A DNA stretch of 64,000 bases from Actinomycetota bacterium (GCA_020160805.1 JAIUPO010000007.1:84835-148834); one strand, 5' to 3'; positions 8,917-17,237 are shown, numbered from the stretch's first letter. Translations and numbers: made by a program. The notes: generated by a model not told the origin, from the letters alone.

Positions 8917-10041
8917 GTGGTGGAGGCGAAAGGTGCGCTCAAGCGTGCCCTGGGGGACATTCCGGGTGGGCTGTGGCTCGCTCGGGTGATCGCCGAGACG
9001 GTTCGAATCTGTCTGCGCTATCGCGTTACCGGCCTCGCCTCGGAGGCCGGTTTCTTCGCACTGCTGAGTTTTCCGCCGCTGATCCTCGGGCTCTTCGGTG
9101 GCGTCGGCTATATCGGCCGGCGCCTCGGCGAGGTGACGGTCGACTCCTTCACCCAGCAAATCAGTGAGTATGCCGGCCGCTTCGTCACCCCCGAAGTCAT
9201 CGACGATCTGCTCTTGCCCACGATCTCCGACACCTTCTCCAGCGGCCGCAGCGATCTGATCTCGCTCGGCTTCCTGCTCTCGCTGTGGTCGGGCTCGCGT
9301 GCCTTGAATGTCTTCATCGACACCATCGCGATCATGTATGGCCAGTCCGGCGTGCGCGGGATCGTGCGCACCCGCGCGCTGTCGTTCACGATGTATATCG
9401 TCACGCTGGTCGTGGGGGTCGTCATGATCCCGCTGGTGTTGATCGGCCCGACGCTGCTGGGCCGGATCCTGCCGACCCGACTCGATTTCCTTGTCGGTGC
9501 CTATTGGCCGGTCGTGACCGTGCTCGTCCTCGCGTCCGTGACCACGCTATATCACATCGCCAATCCCAAGCGGACCCCGTGGTTGCGCGATCTGCCGGGC
9601 GCGATCCTGACGCTGGTGCTGTGGGCGATCGCGTCATATGCCGTGCGTGGCACCATTGCCGCCTCGCTCGGCGGGACCTCGATCTATGGACCGTTGTCGA
9701 CGCCGATCGTGCTGCTGATCTGGCTGTATTTCATCGCCATCGCGGTGCTCATCGGGGCCGCCTTCAATGCCGCGACGCTGCGCATCAATCCGGCCCAAAA
9801 GGCCGTCGCGGTGCGTCGCGAACGACCCAACCGGCCACTCACGCCGTTCCCCGAAGGACCGGACACCATGGAGCGTCTGACCCGATTTGGGTATGCCCGC
9901 TTGCATGGGTTAAGGTCTCTGAGCGCACGAACGAGGGCCACCTCGGACGTCGCAAGTGCGGATGTAGCTCAGTTGGTAGAGCGCAACCTTGCCAAGGTTG
10001 AGGTCGCCGGTTCGAGGCCGGTCATCCGCTCGGAGGGTTAA
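8917..10041 (+). CDS. YihY/BrkB family membrane protein, frame runs through tRNA-Gly
   Basis: An inner-membrane protein of the YihY/BrkB family (once called RNase BN, now regarded as a membrane protein of unclear function). Family motifs visible are ASEAGFFALLSFPPLILGLF near residue 42, LWSGSRALNVFIDTI and, late, LIWLYFIAIAVLIGAAFNA. About six hydrophobic segments are present. The start is GTG (8917 or 8920). After the family domain ends near residue 300 the frame has no stop until 10039-10041, so its last 28 residues would be encoded by tRNA-Gly. The reading frame is as stated; whether the tail is made is uncertain. Confidence 0.85.
   Translation: MVEAKGALKRALGDIPGGLWLARVIAETVRICLRYRVTGLASEAGFFALLSFPPLILGLFGGVGYIGRRLGEVTVDSFTQQISEYAGRFVTPEVIDDLLLPTISDTFSSGRSDLISLGFLLSLWSGSRALNVFIDTIAIMYGQSGVRGIVRTRALSFTMYIVTLVVGVVMIPLVLIGPTLLGRILPTRLDFLVGAYWPVVTVLVLASVTTLYHIANPKRTPWLRDLPGAILTLVLWAIASYAVRGTIAASLGGTSIYGPLSTPIVLLIWLYFIAIAVLIGAAFNAATLRINPAQKAVAVRRERPNRPLTPFPEGPDTMERLTRFGYARLHGLRSLSARTRATSDVASADVAQLVERNLAKVEVAGSRPVIRSEG
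9958..10030 (+). tRNA. tRNA-Gly (GCC)
   Basis: A 73-nt cloverleaf. The acceptor GCGGATG pairs with CATCCGC, the D arm is GCTCAGTTGGTAGAGC, the anticodon arm CAACCTTGCCAAGGTTG shows GCC, and the T arm is GCCGGTTCGAGGCCGG. The discriminator is T and CCA is not encoded. It lies wholly inside the open reading frame of the BrkB-family gene. Confidence 0.97.
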
Positions 10042-10051
10042 GGCCCCCTTT

Positions 10052-10122
10052 GGTGGAGTGGCCGAGAGGCGAGGCAGCGGCCTGCAAAGCCGCGTACACG
10101 GGTTCAAATCCCGTCTCCACCT
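10052..10122 (+). tRNA. tRNA-Cys (GCA)
   Basis: A 71-nt tRNA, the short form usual in actinobacteria. The acceptor GGTGGAG pairs with CTCCACC. The anticodon loop CCTGCAAA gives GCA, and the T arm is ACGGGTTCAAATCCCGT. It follows tRNA-Gly by 21 bp. Confidence 0.96.
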
Positions 10123-10135
10123 CAACCTTAGACTT

Positions 10136-10207
10136 GGGCGATTGGCGCAGCGGTAGCGCGCTTCCTTGACACGGAAGAGGTCACTGGTTCAAACCCAGTA
10201 TCGCCCA
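10136..10207 (+). tRNA. tRNA-Val (GAC)
   Basis: A 72-nt tRNA. The acceptor GGGCGAT pairs with ATCGCCC. The anticodon arm CTTCCTTGACACGGAAG shows GAC, and the T arm is ACTGGTTCAAACCCAGT. It is the third gene of the Gly-Cys-Val cluster. Confidence 0.96.
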
Positions 10208-10219
10208 CCTGCACGAAAC

Positions 10220-10264
10220 GGCCCCTGACCAGCGGAAACGCAAGGTCAGGGGCCTTTCTCTTTT
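10220..10264 (+). terminator. Rho-independent terminator of the tRNA cluster
   Basis: A perfect 11-bp stem, GGCCCCTGACC (10220-10230) pairing with GGTCAGGGGCC (10244-10254), followed by TTTCTCTTTT. It begins 13 bp after tRNA-Val. Confidence 0.88.
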
Positions 10265-10314
10265 GCATCGCGTGCTACGTCCGCGCTGGATCCGCGCACC
10301 ACTGCCGCCAGCCC

Positions 10315-10380
10315 CCGTCGAGTTCGGGAAACACGCCGAGCGCGCGCGGTGCGCATCGGCGTGTTTCCCGAACTCGACGG
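10315..10380. repeat. Perfect 25-bp inverted repeat with 16-nt loop
   Basis: The 25-bp arm at 10315-10339 (containing GAGTTCGGGAAACACGCCG) is matched exactly by its reverse complement at 10356-10380. No run of T follows on either side. It separates the tRNA terminator from the 3' end of the convergent GH13 gene. A bidirectional barrier to transcription is possible; I see no second copy in the window. Confidence 0.85.
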
Positions 10381-10395
10381 CGCTCTCCGGGCCCC

Positions 10396-12207
10396 TCAGG
10401 CGTCCTGGGAGTAGACAAGCGCGGCATACGGCCCGATGCTCACCTCAGCCCGGTACGGCAAGCCGTCGCACCAGCCCTCCTGCGCCTGGACATCCCGCGC
10501 GTGCACTGCCCCCAGTCCCGGCCCGAAGCACGGCGCGTCGGTGTTGAGCCGCAACGTCCACTGGCCGGCGCGAGGCAGGCCCACGGCATACCCATGCACG
10601 GGCCGGGCCGAGAGGTTCACGACAACGACGGTGTCATCCCTGGGCCCGCCCTGATGCCAGCGGTGGACCGCGATGATCCCGCGCGCCGGATCGACCCGCA
10701 GAACGCGCGTGCCGCGACCTCGCAGACCCGCCGTCGACCCGGGGAGGTTGCGGCGCAACGCGATCAGGGCGCGGGTCAGGTGCAGGAAGCCGGTATGCCG
10801 ATGCGCTTTGCCCCAGTCCACCGGTCGGGTGTCCTCGAACCATCGATCCTCCAGGATGTCTTGGCCTTGGAAGAGCAGGGGTATGCCGGGGGAGGTGAGC
10901 GTGAGCACCAGGCCGAGGGCGGCGCGCTGGCGGGCTGGCAGCGAGTCGGCCGCGCCGGGAGCTATCGATTCCGGCAGCCGGCTGCGGCCGTTGGCCACCT
11001 CGTCGTGGGATTCAGTGAAGATCACGCGCTGGTGCACCTCGCCCAGCCCGGCCGCGGCGATCGCCTCCGCAACACCGCCGACATCCCGATCCTCGTCGCG
11101 CAGCGCTTCAAGGGCTCCGCGGACAGTGCGGACAAAATGCGCATCCCACTGTCCGTGAAAGCCCAAGCCGCCGTCGGCGGCGTCGGCCGTCACGAGGGGG
11201 TCGGACTGCATATCCTCGGCAATCAGCAGCTTCCACGGCTGGCGGGAACGCAGATCGCTGGTCAGCGACGCGAGGTAGCGATGGCCAGCGCCGAGCCGCT
11301 GGGCCGGGTCGCGGACATCGCCCCATCGCGCGCGGATGTAGTTGGTGGCATCGAAGCGCAGCCCGTCGACGCGGAAGTCCTCCAGCCACATGACGGCTGA
11401 GTCGCGCAGATAGTTGCGCACGTCCTTGCGGTGGTAGTTGGGTCGCGTTGCGCCCCACGGTGTTCGGGCTCGCTGGTCGTTGTAGAAGTAGATCCCGCCG
11501 TAGTGCGATCGATGCCATCCGTCGAACCGCCAGAGGTCCAGATCGCTTGGCCCGAGATGGTTGTGGACGACGTCGAGGATCACCGCGATCCCGCGCCGGT
11601 GGGCCTCGCGAACGAAGTGCGCCAGGCCGCGGGGGCCGCCATACGAACTCTCCACCGCAAAGGGGTGAGCCGGGTTGTAGCCCCACGAGGTATCGCCCGC
11701 GAACTCCGCACACGGCATGATCTCGACGGCATTGACCCCGAGCCAGGCGAGATGATCTAGTCGCGCGGCCGCGGTCTCGAAGGTCCGTCCGCTGGGGCCG
11801 CCGGCCGCGAAGGTGGGAATGTGGACCTCGTACACAACGACGTCATTCCAGGCGGGCATCTCGAATTGCTCGCTGCCCCAGTCCACAGCGCGCGGATCGA
11901 AAACGATGGCATTGCCGCGGGAGTGGGTCACCTGACGGGCGACGGGGTCGATGCGCCACAGATAGGGCCCGCCGCGCCGGACGAGAAAGCGGTATTCGGA
12001 GCCGGTGCGGGCCGCGGGGACGAAGGCCGACCAGGTGCCGGCCCGCGAGTGATCGCGGGCCATCGGCGTCATCCGTCGGCGCTCCCAGCCGCAGAAGTCG
12101 CCGATCACGGCGACATTGCGGGCGTTCGGCGCCCACACCCGGAAGGTCACGCCGCCGTCGTGGGGGATGGCGCCCATGCCGCCGTGGAGTGATCGTTGGC
12201 CGGGCAT
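10396..12207 (-). CDS. GH13 alpha-glucan enzyme with CBM48-like domain (branching-enzyme-like)
   Basis: A 603-residue protein. The first 110 residues look like the CBM48/E-set domain found before GH13 branching and trehalohydrolase enzymes (VTFRVWAPNARNVAVIGDF). The catalytic barrel has all four GH13 regions: DVVHNHLG, GLRFDATNY with the nucleophile Asp286, LIAEDM with the acid/base Glu331 and ESHDEV with Asp402. SHDEV resembles glycogen branching enzyme, but region II differs from classical GlgB and the protein is shorter. TreZ is less likely because its motifs differ. I start at the ATG at 12207, since the frame further upstream has no domain content. No other glycogen genes are adjacent. 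Confidence 0.82.
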   Translation of the reverse strand: MPGQRSLHGGMGAIPHDGGVTFRVWAPNARNVAVIGDFCGWERRRMTPMARDHSRAGTWSAFVPAARTGSEYRFLVRRGGPYLWRIDPVARQVTHSRGNAIVFDPRAVDWGSEQFEMPAWNDVVVYEVHIPTFAAGGPSGRTFETAAARLDHLAWLGVNAVEIMPCAEFAGDTSWGYNPAHPFAVESSYGGPRGLAHFVREAHRRGIAVILDVVHNHLGPSDLDLWRFDGWHRSHYGGIYFYNDQRARTPWGATRPNYHRKDVRNYLRDSAVMWLEDFRVDGLRFDATNYIRARWGDVRDPAQRLGAGHRYLASLTSDLRSRQPWKLLIAEDMQSDPLVTADAADGGLGFHGQWDAHFVRTVRGALEALRDEDRDVGGVAEAIAAAGLGEVHQRVIFTESHDEVANGRSRLPESIAPGAADSLPARQRAALGLVLTLTSPGIPLLFQGQDILEDRWFEDTRPVDWGKAHRHTGFLHLTRALIALRRNLPGSTAGLRGRGTRVLRVDPARGIIAVHRWHQGGPRDDTVVVVNLSARPVHGYAVGLPRAGQWTLRLNTDAPCFGPGLGAVHARDVQAQEGWCDGLPYRAEVSIGPYAALVYSQDA

Positions 12208-12289
12208 TGGTTCACTGTATGTCGTTCCGCCGCAGCGACTCTGGGCGCCGTGTGCGGCGGCATCACAAATGCGGCCCCTCGCAGCACCG

Positions 12290-12583
12290 CTAGGAGCGGC
12301 CCTCCCAATGGCGTTGGTCGCTCGCCGCCCGGTCCCGGTCACTGCGCGAACGGCTGGCGTCATTCTTGGCCGCTCGAGCGCGCTGCGCTTCATAGCGCGC
12401 GGTGCGCCGACGACCCTCCGCGCGGTCCGCAGCGGCCTGATCGTTCCGTCGGCGTTCGTCGGCCATGCCTTCGCGCACCTGCCTGTCGAGGTAGTCGTCG
12501 GACTCCTTCATGTCGGTGGCAAGGGCGCCGCCGAAGAAGCCGAGCGCCCGCATGATGAAGGGCACGATGAAGCCGGCGAACAT
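12290..12583 (-). CDS. Small membrane protein with charged tail
   Basis: Predicted 97-residue protein: a hydrophobic N-terminus (MFAGFIVPFIMRALGFFGG) followed by about 70 strongly charged residues rich in Arg, Asp, Glu and Ala, probably a coiled coil. No family recognised. The overlapping plus-strand frame has the composition of an antisense shadow, so I prefer this one. It lies just downstream of another membrane-protein gene on the same strand. Function unknown. Confidence 0.5.
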   Translation of the reverse strand: MFAGFIVPFIMRALGFFGGALATDMKESDDYLDRQVREGMADERRRNDQAAADRAEGRRRTARYEAQRARAAKNDASRSRSDRDRAASDQRHWEGRS

Positions 12584-12618
12584 GACACTCGCGAAGAGGT
12601 ACAGTTCCGCGGCGAGGC

Positions 12619-13050
12619 TCAGCCAGGTGAGTTACCTTGACGCAATGACGTGAGCATCAGAACGGCCAAGAGGGCCGCGACGGGCAGCACCCGAGAGGAC
12701 CGTTTGGCGATCCGCCAACTCGCAGGGTCGATGACGTTGGCCTCAACGACAGCCCGCGGGCGCACCCAGAGGGTCACGGCATACGCGAGGCAGGCGCCCA
12801 CCAGAAGCAGGAGGACGGCGCGAGGGATCAAGCCCGCGTGGCCAGCGGGCCCGGCATACGCGAAGCCCGCGACGGCGCAGCAGGCGACCGTATGCGCGGC
12901 GACCACGAGGTAGGTCGTGGCGCGCGACGCCAGGGCGACCAGAGCGGCGGCGCCAAGCGCCAGGATGCAGCCGGTGGCCACCGTGGACAGTTCTTCGACG
13001 GTGCCGCGGCGGGTCAGACCAATCGTGGTGGTGGCGCACCAGTCGTCCAA
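12619..13050 (-). CDS. Hypothetical membrane protein
   Basis: About 143 residues from a TTG start at 13050, or 120 from a GTG at 12981; no ATG is suitably placed because the upstream frame enters the divergent ankyrin gene. Four hydrophobic segments are visible, with a basic loop (WVRPRAVVEANVIDPASWR) between the third and the fourth. No conserved motif recognised. The membrane topology is clear but the start is not. Confidence 0.5.
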   Translation of the reverse strand: MDDWCATTTIGLTRRGTVEELSTVATGCILALGAAALVALASRATTYLVVAAHTVACCAVAGFAYAGPAGHAGLIPRAVLLLLVGACLAYAVTLWVRPRAVVEANVIDPASWRIAKRSSRVLPVAALLAVLMLTSLRQGNSPG

Positions 13051-13087
13051 TCCTGGGACCGGCGCTGTCGGCGCATAGGGTGGCCTG

Positions 13088-13471
13088 ATGCTCAGTCCCG
13101 AACAGCACGATCGCGTTGTCGCGCTCGCACAGGACTTTGCGCGAGAGGGGCGCACACAGGATCTGGCCGACTTCATCGACCACGGCGTGCCTGTGGACCT
13201 GCTCGATGGCGACGGGAACAGCTTGCTGATGCTCGCGGCATACAGCGGGCAGGAGGCGACCGTGGCCATGCTCCTGGAGCGCGGCGCGGATGCCAACCGT
13301 CGCAATAGCCGCGACCAGTCGCCGGTGGCCGGGGCGATCTTCAAGGGCGAGGACGCGATCGTCGCGCTGCTTTTGGCCGCCGGCGCTGATCTCGACGCCG
13401 GCACCCCGACGGCGCGTCAGGCGGCGCACCTCTTCGGCCGCGGGCACCTGCTCCCCGATCAGGCCGTATGA
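13088..13471 (+). CDS. Ankyrin-repeat protein
   Basis: A 127-residue soluble protein made almost only of ankyrin-type repeats. GNSLLMLAAYSGQEATVAML with LERGADANRR is a canonical repeat; SPVAGAIFKGEDAIVALLLA with AGADLDAG is the next, and QAAHLFGRG begins a partial third. Such proteins bind other proteins; stand-alone bacterial copies often lie beside catalase genes, and katA is the next gene here on the opposite strand. The partner is unknown. Confidence 0.85.
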   Translation: MLSPEQHDRVVALAQDFAREGRTQDLADFIDHGVPVDLLDGDGNSLLMLAAYSGQEATVAMLLERGADANRRNSRDQSPVAGAIFKGEDAIVALLLAAGADLDAGTPTARQAAHLFGRGHLLPDQAV

Positions 13472-13482
13472 CGCCCGCTTCC

Positions 13483-13557
13483 CCCGGGAAGTCTGCGCTT
13501 CACCCCTGCTCTCAAGCACGGTGAAGCGCACACTTTCGGCATCCGGAGAAAAATGGG
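13483..13557 (+). repeat. Dispersed palindromic repeat, copy C
   Basis: Third copy of the family seen at 1295-1372 and 2433-2506, same orientation as copy B: GAAGTCTGCGCTT, CCCCTGCTCTCAAGCACGG, GAAGCGCACACTT, then TCGGCATCCGGAGAAAAATGGG. It is again at a convergent gene junction. Confidence 0.8.
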
Positions 13558-13564
13558 TGACGGA

Positions 13565-13598
13565 AGGGGCCCGGGTGTGGTGTCGCACCCGGGCCCCT
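13565..13598 (-). terminator. Probable katA terminator
   Basis: A perfect 13-bp stem (13565-13577 with 13586-13598, AGGGGCCCGGGTG) and an 8-nt loop. On the minus strand it is followed after about nine bases by a TTTTT run that belongs to repeat copy C. It lies 12 bp past the catalase stop. Confidence 0.75.
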
Positions 13599-13609
13599 CG
13601 TCGCTCAGA

Positions 13610-15151
13610 TCAGAGCAGGTCGCCGTCGAAGTCGGGACCGGACTCTAGGTCGTCCATGCCGGCCTTCGGGGCCTCGCCGGCACCGAGGGCGCGGATGGCC
13701 TCGGTGACGCCCGCGCCATACGCCGGGTCGGCGCTGGTGCAGTTGGCGATATGGCGGTCGATCGTCTCCTGCGAGGCGCCCGAGATCGCGCGAGCGGTGT
13801 TCTCGAAGAGCCGCTGCTTTTGGGCGTCGGTGAAGGAGTTGAACAGCGCCCGCGGCTGGCTGAAGTAGTCGTCGTCGTCCTCGCGGAAGTTGAACCGGTC
13901 GGCGAAGGGGTCGATCTTCAGGCCCGGCTCGCGGAACTGCGGCTGCTCCTGCCAGCGCCCGTAGGAGTTGGGCTCGATACCCGGCGTCGGCTCGGAGTGG
14001 ATCCGCATGGCACCGTCGCGGTGGTAGGAGTTGGTGCCGGGCGCTCCCTTGGGCGAGTTCACCGGGATCTGGTGGTGGTTGACGCCGAGGCGGTAGCGCT
14101 GCGCGTCGCCATACGAGAAGAGGCGACCCTGCAGCATACGGTCAGGCGAAAAACCAATGCCGGGAACGACATTCGCGGGGGAGAAGGCCGACTGCTCGAC
14201 CTCGGCGTGGTAGTTGTCCGCATTGCGGTTCAGCTCCCACTCGCCGACCTCGATCAGCGGGTAGTCCGCCTTCGGCCACACCTTCGTCAGATCGAACGGG
14301 TGATAGGGCACCTTCTCGGCGTCGGCCTCGGGCATGACCTGGACATACATCTTCCACTTCGGGAAGTCGCCCGCCTCGATCGCGTCGAAGAGCGCGCGCT
14401 GGCTCGACTCGCGGTCGCCGGCGATGATGTCGGCGGACTGCTGGTCGGTGAGATTCTTCAGGCCCTGCTGGCTGCGGTGGTGGAATTTCACCCAGTAGCG
14501 CTCGCCGGCCTCGTTGTAGAACGAGTAGGTGTGGCTGGAGAAGCCGTTCATGAAGCGGTAGTCCGCCGGGATGCCGCGGTCCGACATCACGATGGTGACC
14601 TGGTGCAGCGCCTCGGGCAGGTTGGTCCAGAAGTCCCAGTTGTTCTCGGCATTGCGCAGGTTGGTCTTCGGGTCGCGCTTGACGGCGTGGTTGAGGTCGG
14701 GGAATTTCAGCGGGTCGCGGAAGAAGAAGACCGGAGTGTTGTTGCCGACGATGTCCCAGTTGCCCTGGTCGGTGTAGAACTTCACCGCAAAGCCGCGGAT
14801 GTCGCGCTCGGCGTCGGCGGCGCCGCGCTCACCGGCGACGGTGGAGAAGCGCACGAAGAGCTCGGTCTGCTTGCCGATCTCGCGGAAGATCGAGGCGCCG
14901 GTGTATGCCGTGATGTCACCGGTGACCGTGAAGGTGCCATAGGCGCCGGAGCCCTTGGCGTGCATGCGTCGCTCCGGGATGACCTCGCGGTCGAAGTGGG
15001 CGAGCTTCTCGAGGAACCACACATCTTGCAACAACAAGGGTCCGCGGGCACCCGCGGTCATGCTGTTCTGGTTCTCCCACACGGGAGCGCCGGCGACCGT
15101 GGTCAGTGGGGCGGTGTTGCCAGGGTTCTGGCGGGGGCCGGAGACTGACAT
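13610..15151 (-). CDS. katA: Monofunctional heme catalase
   Basis: Dismutates hydrogen peroxide. At 513 residues it is a small-subunit clade-3-type catalase. Catalytic His64 is in [12 protein letters not shown], the distal Asn in [11 protein letters not shown] (residues about 136-146), and the proximal heme ligand Tyr347 in [14 protein letters not shown]. It lies 15 bp downstream of a Fur-family gene on the same strand, the usual furA-kat arrangement, so expression is expected to rise when the regulator is oxidised or loses its metal. An ankyrin protein is convergent with it. Confidence 0.97.
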   Translation of the reverse strand: MSVSGPRQNPGNTAPLTTVAGAPVWENQNSMTAGARGPLLLQDVWFLEKLAHFDREVIPERRMHAKGSGAYGTFTVTGDITAYTGASIFREIGKQTELFVRFSTVAGERGAADAERDIRGFAVKFYTDQGNWDIVGNNTPVFFFRDPLKFPDLNHAVKRDPKTNLRNAENNWDFWTNLPEALHQVTIVMSDRGIPADYRFMNGFSSHTYSFYNEAGERYWVKFHHRSQQGLKNLTDQQSADIIAGDRESSQRALFDAIEAGDFPKWKMYVQVMPEADAEKVPYHPFDLTKVWPKADYPLIEVGEWELNRNADNYHAEVEQSAFSPANVVPGIGFSPDRMLQGRLFSYGDAQRYRLGVNHHQIPVNSPKGAPGTNSYHRDGAMRIHSEPTPGIEPNSYGRWQEQPQFREPGLKIDPFADRFNFREDDDDYFSQPRALFNSFTDAQKQRLFENTARAISGASQETIDRHIANCTSADPAYGAGVTEAIRALGAGEAPKAGMDDLESGPDFDGDLL

Positions 15152-15166
15152 TGTTGCGAGGACCTC

Positions 15167-15616
15167 CTAGTCCTGTTGTGGTGGAACGGAATTTTGACAA
15201 TTGGGGCAAAGACCCCAATAGATGACCTCGGCTTCGTCGACGACGAATCCGTGGTCCGAGCTTTCGGTTTCCAAGCACGGCCGTGTGCCGGTCGCACACG
15301 GCACGTCGACCAGCGCACCGCAGCCACGACAGACCAGGTGGTGGTGGTTGTCGCCGCGGTCGAGTTCGTAACGCGCGGGGGAGCCGGCAGGCTCGATGCG
15401 CCGCACCAAGCCCGCGTCACTGAGGGCCCGCAGCACGTCATACACGGCCTGGGTCGAGACGCCACCGAGGCGAACCCGAAGCTGCCCGGCGAGTGAGTCA
15501 ACATCGACATGGCGCGACTCGTGCAATTCGGTCAGCGTCGCCACGCGCGGCGCCGTCACCCGCAGCCCGGCCCGGCGCAGCACCGCTGCGGGCTCGGTTC
15601 CGGCGGGGAAGGGCAT
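15167..15616 (-). CDS. furA: Fur-family regulator (FurA/PerR-like)
   Basis: A 149-residue ferric-uptake-type repressor. The N-terminal winged helix contains LRVTAPRVATLTELHESRHVD and the recognition region STQAVYDVLRAL. The dimerisation part has the metal-binding DNHHHLVCRGCG motif and a second Cys pair in LCPNCQ, the structural zinc site. Placed directly before katA, it is most likely a peroxide-sensing repressor of its own operon. Redox versus iron sensing cannot be settled from sequence. Confidence 0.92.
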   Translation of the reverse strand: MPFPAGTEPAAVLRRAGLRVTAPRVATLTELHESRHVDVDSLAGQLRVRLGGVSTQAVYDVLRALSDAGLVRRIEPAGSPARYELDRGDNHHHLVCRGCGALVDVPCATGTRPCLETESSDHGFVVDEAEVIYWGLCPNCQNSVPPQQD

Positions 15617-15641
15617 ATCCCCACCCTGGCATGGAAACTGG

Positions 15642-15655
15642 AATCCTTCAAGATT
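15642..15655. promoter_or_regulatory. Candidate Fur-family operator before furA
   Basis: The inverted repeat AATCCTTCAAGATT lies 26-39 bp upstream of the furA start in an AT-rich island. Position and A/T-rich symmetry fit an autoregulatory site; no experimental consensus was checked. Confidence 0.35.
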
Positions 15656-15700
15656 TGGCGTCCTGCCTCACATTGCGTGTCGGCAGCACGTCTGTGCGGT

Positions 15701-16222
15701 ATGACTGTCGCCGTGACCGCCACCGTCCACACCGTGATCGACACTCCGGTCGGTCCGCTGACGCTGACCGCTGAGGACGGCCACCTGACCGGCATCTACT
15801 TCGCGGTTCACCGTCGGAGGCATCGCGTTCCGGACTTCGGCCTGGCCGTCGCTGGCCTGCCGGTCTTTGCGGAGACGGCGCGGCAACTGGGGGAGTACTT
15901 CGACCGCCAGCGACAGGATTTTGACCTTCCGCTCGCACCACGCGGCGAACCCTTCCAGCAATCGGTCTGGGCCCTCCTTCGGGGAATCCCTTATGGCGCA
16001 ACGCGATCGTATGGCGATCTGGCGCGGGATCTCGGGCAACCTGGGGCCGCGCAGGCCGTCGGCGTGGCCAATGGCGCCAACCCCATCAGCATCGTCATCC
16101 CGTGTCACCGGGTGATCGGGGCCGACGGCTCCCTCACGGGATATGCGGGCGGGTTGGACCGAAAGCGTTTCCTGTTGTCGCTGGAACAGCCCCCTGCGGA
16201 GGAAGCCGGCCGCCTCTTTTGA
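15701..16222 (+). CDS. ogt: Methylated-DNA--protein-cysteine methyltransferase (Ogt)
   Basis: Suicide repair enzyme removing the methyl group from O6-methylguanine. The acceptor Cys135 lies in IVIPCHRVIG, and the C-terminal helix-turn-helix PYGATRSYGDLARDLG and the GYAGGLDRKRFLL segment are typical. With 173 residues it is a stand-alone Ogt without an Ada domain. I use the ATG at 15701, since the longer frame overlaps the divergent furA gene. It is followed 37 bp later by tag, forming an alkylation-repair pair. Confidence 0.95.
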   Translation: MTVAVTATVHTVIDTPVGPLTLTAEDGHLTGIYFAVHRRRHRVPDFGLAVAGLPVFAETARQLGEYFDRQRQDFDLPLAPRGEPFQQSVWALLRGIPYGATRSYGDLARDLGQPGAAQAVGVANGANPISIVIPCHRVIGADGSLTGYAGGLDRKRFLLSLEQPPAEEAGRLF

Positions 16223-16259
16223 CGCATGTCCGTGGTGCGGTGGGTCATAGGGTCGGTGT

Positions 16260-16865
16260 GTGACCGAGCCAGCATCGAGTGATCTGATCGTCGGCGAGGA
16301 CGGGCTGGCACGGCCCACGTGGGCGGCGCGGGATCCGTTGCTTCGGGCGTACTACGACACCGAGTGGGGTATGCCGATCCGCGACGAGCAGGGCCTCTTC
16401 GAGCGACTCTCGCTGGAGGCATTCCAGTCCGGCCTGTCGTGGGCCACGATCTTGCGCAAGCGTCCGGCCTTCCGCGCAGCCTTCGACGACTTCGAACCGG
16501 ATCGTGTTGCGGCATATGACGATTCGGATCGAGAACGGCTGGTTGCCGATGCCGGCATCGTCCGCAACCGGCGCAAAGTGGACGCGACGATCACCAACGC
16601 GCGGGCCACGCTCGCGCTCCGGGAGCGGGAGGGCTTGGCCGACTTCATTTGGTCCTTCCGGCCCGCGCGGACGCCACAGCCGCGGTCGTATGCCGAGGTC
16701 CCGACCCAGTCTGCGGAATCGCTCGCGCTTTCCAAGGCCCTCAAGCGAGCCGGTTTTGCTCATGTCGGACCGACGACGATGTTCGCGCTGATGGAGGCCG
16801 TCGGCATCGTCGACACGCACCTCCTCGGCTCTCACCGCCGCGGCAGTTCCGGCGTCTGGTCGTGA
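16260..16865 (+). CDS. tag: DNA-3-methyladenine glycosylase I (Tag)
   Basis: Base-excision glycosylase for 3-methyladenine. It starts at GTG and is 201 residues long. Recognisable blocks are RAYYDTEWGMPIRDEQGLFE, LSLEAFQSGLSWATILRKR with the conserved Glu, and NRRKVDATITNARA. The C-terminus ends in HLLGSHRRGSSGVW, the actinobacterial form lacking the CxxxH zinc ligands of the E. coli enzyme. It is adjacent to ogt. Confidence 0.95.
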   Translation: MTEPASSDLIVGEDGLARPTWAARDPLLRAYYDTEWGMPIRDEQGLFERLSLEAFQSGLSWATILRKRPAFRAAFDDFEPDRVAAYDDSDRERLVADAGIVRNRRKVDATITNARATLALREREGLADFIWSFRPARTPQPRSYAEVPTQSAESLALSKALKRAGFAHVGPTTMFALMEAVGIVDTHLLGSHRRGSSGVWS

Positions 16866-16892
16866 GCCGGTGACGCCGGAAGGCGGTGTGGC

Positions 16893-17231
16893 TCAGCGGG
16901 ACTGAACGTTCACTTCATAGATCGAGTAGCCATATGTCGTCGCCCGCCCGGTGAAGGCCAACCGGACGTAGCGCGCCGAGCGAGGCGCGAAGGCCGTGAC
17001 CTCCGTGCCGCCTTGACCGGCCGTCACCGTCGCGGCCGTTGACCACGAGCTGCCGTCGAGCGAGGTCTCGATGCGGTAGGAGCGGGCGTATGCCGACTCC
17101 CAGTCGATGGTGACTCGGCCGACCTGCTTGGCCGAGCCGAGATCGACGCGCCACCACTGACTGTCGCTCCAGTTGCTCGCCCAGCGCGTTGACATCGCTG
17201 CGTACCGGGTAAGTGCCAGATTCCCGCCCAT
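16893..17231 (-). pseudogene. CBM32 / F5-8 type C domain fragment
   Basis: A 112-codon frame that holds little more than a discoidin-like carbohydrate-binding module: TRWASNWSDSQWWRVDLG, VTIDWESAYARSYRIETS and RYVRLAFTGRATTYGYSIYE. The module should be preceded by NLAL-GKPA... and a longer loop; here NLAL is followed directly by TRYAAMSTRW, as if DNA were deleted. There is no signal peptide and no catalytic domain. It is best read as the last exported domain of a lost glycosidase, just downstream of the GH4 gene. Confidence 0.65.
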
Positions 17232-17237
17232 TGCCGG

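Noticed and set aside
8230..9159. Upstream extension of the aidB-like frame (up to 859 residues)
   Set aside because: It overlaps a lipoprotein gene and the start of the BrkB gene on the other strand, has no family content, and AidB proteins are about 540-550 residues.
12116..12640. Plus-strand frame of 174 residues opposite the small membrane protein
   Set aside because: It overlaps the start of the GH13 gene, has no motif, and the minus-strand product has a credible helix plus charged tail.
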